Assembly (NCBI RefSeq): GCF_036370855.1
Contig: NC_088130.1
Span: 68,734,941 to 68,798,940 of the forward strand
Origin: Dromaius novaehollandiae
Taxonomy: Eukaryota; Chordata; Aves; Casuariiformes; Dromaiidae
Reading direction: 5' to 3'
Length of the DNA: 64,000 nucleotides
Shown: in pieces, positions 62,663-64,000 of the stretch
How the letters are laid out: every line of letters begins with the position of its first letter
Numbering within the stretch: the first letter of the stretch is position 1
The notes under the pieces: generated by a model
Databases searched by the model: none
The model's input: only the letters and a program-made list of their open reading frames with translations
Told to the model about the DNA's origin: nothing
Position numbers and translations under genes: made by a program

Positions 62663-64000
62663 GTAAGTAAGCATGGTTTTTCTTGGACCCTGTCGTGCTG
62701 CTTTGGGAGGCAAACAGGTTTGGGAAGGTGAACTCTTGCAGAGCTGAGACTGACAGAAGTGCTTTGAAATTTTAAATGTTTCATGGTATGTAATATCAGG
62801 CTGATAGCACCAAATAGTTCTTCGGCAATACTAGGAAACCTGAAAATGAAGCAGATAGAGCTGATGAGGTCTTTTTTTGTGTATGTTGGGGACGTTGGAA
62901 CTAATTAGTTAAAACTGCTTATCTTGAAAGTCACTATAGTTTTATGAACAGAAACATATTAGCTAATAGTTAGGTTTACTTCTTGAGAACTGACATTAAT
63001 CAAATGAGCCATCATCTCATAAGATGAAAGATAAGCATATGCTTAAAAGAAAAAAGACAATGATGAATGCTCTTTTAATTGACCTGGCTATTGGTGTCTG
63101 AAAAATTCAAGTTTTGGCTTATGAATCTGTTTTAGACAGGAACAGATATCAAAGTTGTTAAAAGCAAAAACCACTTCCTACTGAAATTTTCTGAATTTCT
63201 GGAATAGGAAGCTGGTTTTCTCCCTACCATCCAGGAGCTGGTTAATAAGTACCTTTGAAGGCTTCCATGTAGGAATAACTTTTTCTTAAATGGGATTTTT
63301 GGGCGATGACAAATATTTCTGCAAAAATGAGAAAATTCCATTCACGCTTAAGGCTAAATTGTTACCTAGATTCTGAGTTCAGTCTGTGCCCTGACAGCCC
63401 TTATTTCAGTAAGATTCTTTGTGCATGTGTGTCTGTATGTTTTTGTTGGGGCTGCGCCTAGAACTTCCAGAGTTTTCAGGTGAGCAACGTCCATTTGCTC
63501 AGTCCTAAAATCAAGGAGCCTGAATGTTGAACTAATAATGAAGTATTCTTTTGGCTGCTGCTTAAAAATGGACACCCCTAGCATTTTTATTCTGCAGGTT
63601 ACCTCTAGTGCTTGGTGTTTTATTCCTTTAGGTACTCTTCTCCTAATAGAATTTTGGAAAGGTGAAGCTGGAGCATGCACATTCTTGGCCTTTGCCTGTG
63701 CTAAGGCAAGAAAAGTAGACCTAGACCATTCCAGCCAAATGTTGTTTTAAACTCCAGTTAAGGCTGTGATCTTCCCTGATAACCTCTTCAGGTGTTCCAC
63801 TATCCCTGAATGTAGAAGGTTTTCCACTGGTGTTTGTGGGTGGGGAGAATGGGGACAGAGGCGAACTGGATGCTACTATATTTGTTGCTGGCTTATAGAA
63901 AGATTGCATCTTTAACTGTGTTTATTGTGCTATAGAAATATTCAGATAGGGAGAAGCATGTTTGATTTACTGTGAGGGAGATTTGCATGAATTTAAATAG

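Larger units (their letters stand above)
56686..64000 (+). other. SKA1: SKA1 introns and window end (contents)
   Basis: Outside the four exons I see no conserved coding. The 2.7-kb intron at 57464-60131 and the 2.3-kb intron at 60224-62524 are AT-rich and repeat-poor. The last 1.3 kb (62663-64000) is the start of the next intron; the exon that should begin with a YMK-like continuation of SVPA is not found there. Confidence 0.6.

Noticed and set aside
62663-64000. Next SKA1 exon (start of the winged-helix domain)
   Set aside because: No acceptor followed by a YMK-like continuation in the right phase was found; the exon must lie beyond the window.

Overview
This is vertebrate nuclear DNA, most likely from a bird. 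It has short coding exons with GT/AG junctions, CpG-island promoters, fossil CR1-type LINEs as the recognisable interspersed repeats, and fairly compact introns. The coding exons can be read as four orthologous genes in the order MYO5B(-) - CFAP53(-) - TSPAN36(+) - SKA1(+). This matches the human 18q21 block (MYO5B, CFAP53, MBD1, CXXC1, SKA1), except that a tetraspanin sits where mammals have MBD1 and CXXC1. From general knowledge of avian synteny this block is probably Z-linked; that is inference and is not visible in the sequence.

Layout. 1-5817: 5' part of MYO5B intron 1 (minus strand), ending in a 630-bp homopurine tract. 5818-5844: MYO5B first coding exon, inside a very GC-rich island with a G19 run and, from about 6050 to 7070, a 65-bp minisatellite built of 13 pentamers. 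About 7.1-10.4 kb: intergenic. 10441-29748: complete CFAP53 in eight exons on the minus strand (518 codons plus stop). 29.5-30.05 kb: CFAP53 CpG island with three NRF1-type palindromes. 30.05-36.1 kb: intergenic, with a degenerate CR1 LINE at about 34.55-35.62 kb. 36308-52487: complete tetraspanin TSPAN36 in seven exons on the plus strand (248 residues), with an 11.3-kb first intron. About 52.5-54.1 kb: its 3' UTR. 55.15-55.56 kb: SKA1 CpG island with an NRF1 site and a near-canonical CDE/CHR cell-cycle element. 56598-62662: the first four coding exons of SKA1 (about 147 residues); the rest lies beyond the window.

All splice phases of CFAP53 and TSPAN36 close without a break, and SKA1 stays in frame to the last exon seen. 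The genes have unrelated jobs: a recycling-endosome motor, a ciliary doublet/centriolar-satellite protein, a tetraspanin and a kinetochore protein. They are neighbours by conserved synteny, not a functional cluster. The most notable points are the tetraspanin in place of MBD1/CXXC1, the hierarchical pentamer/65-bp/260-bp repeat against the MYO5B promoter, the CDE/CHR element of SKA1, and the tandem NRF1 palindromes of CFAP53. I see no CRISPR, tRNA, rRNA or recognisable retrovirus-like element.
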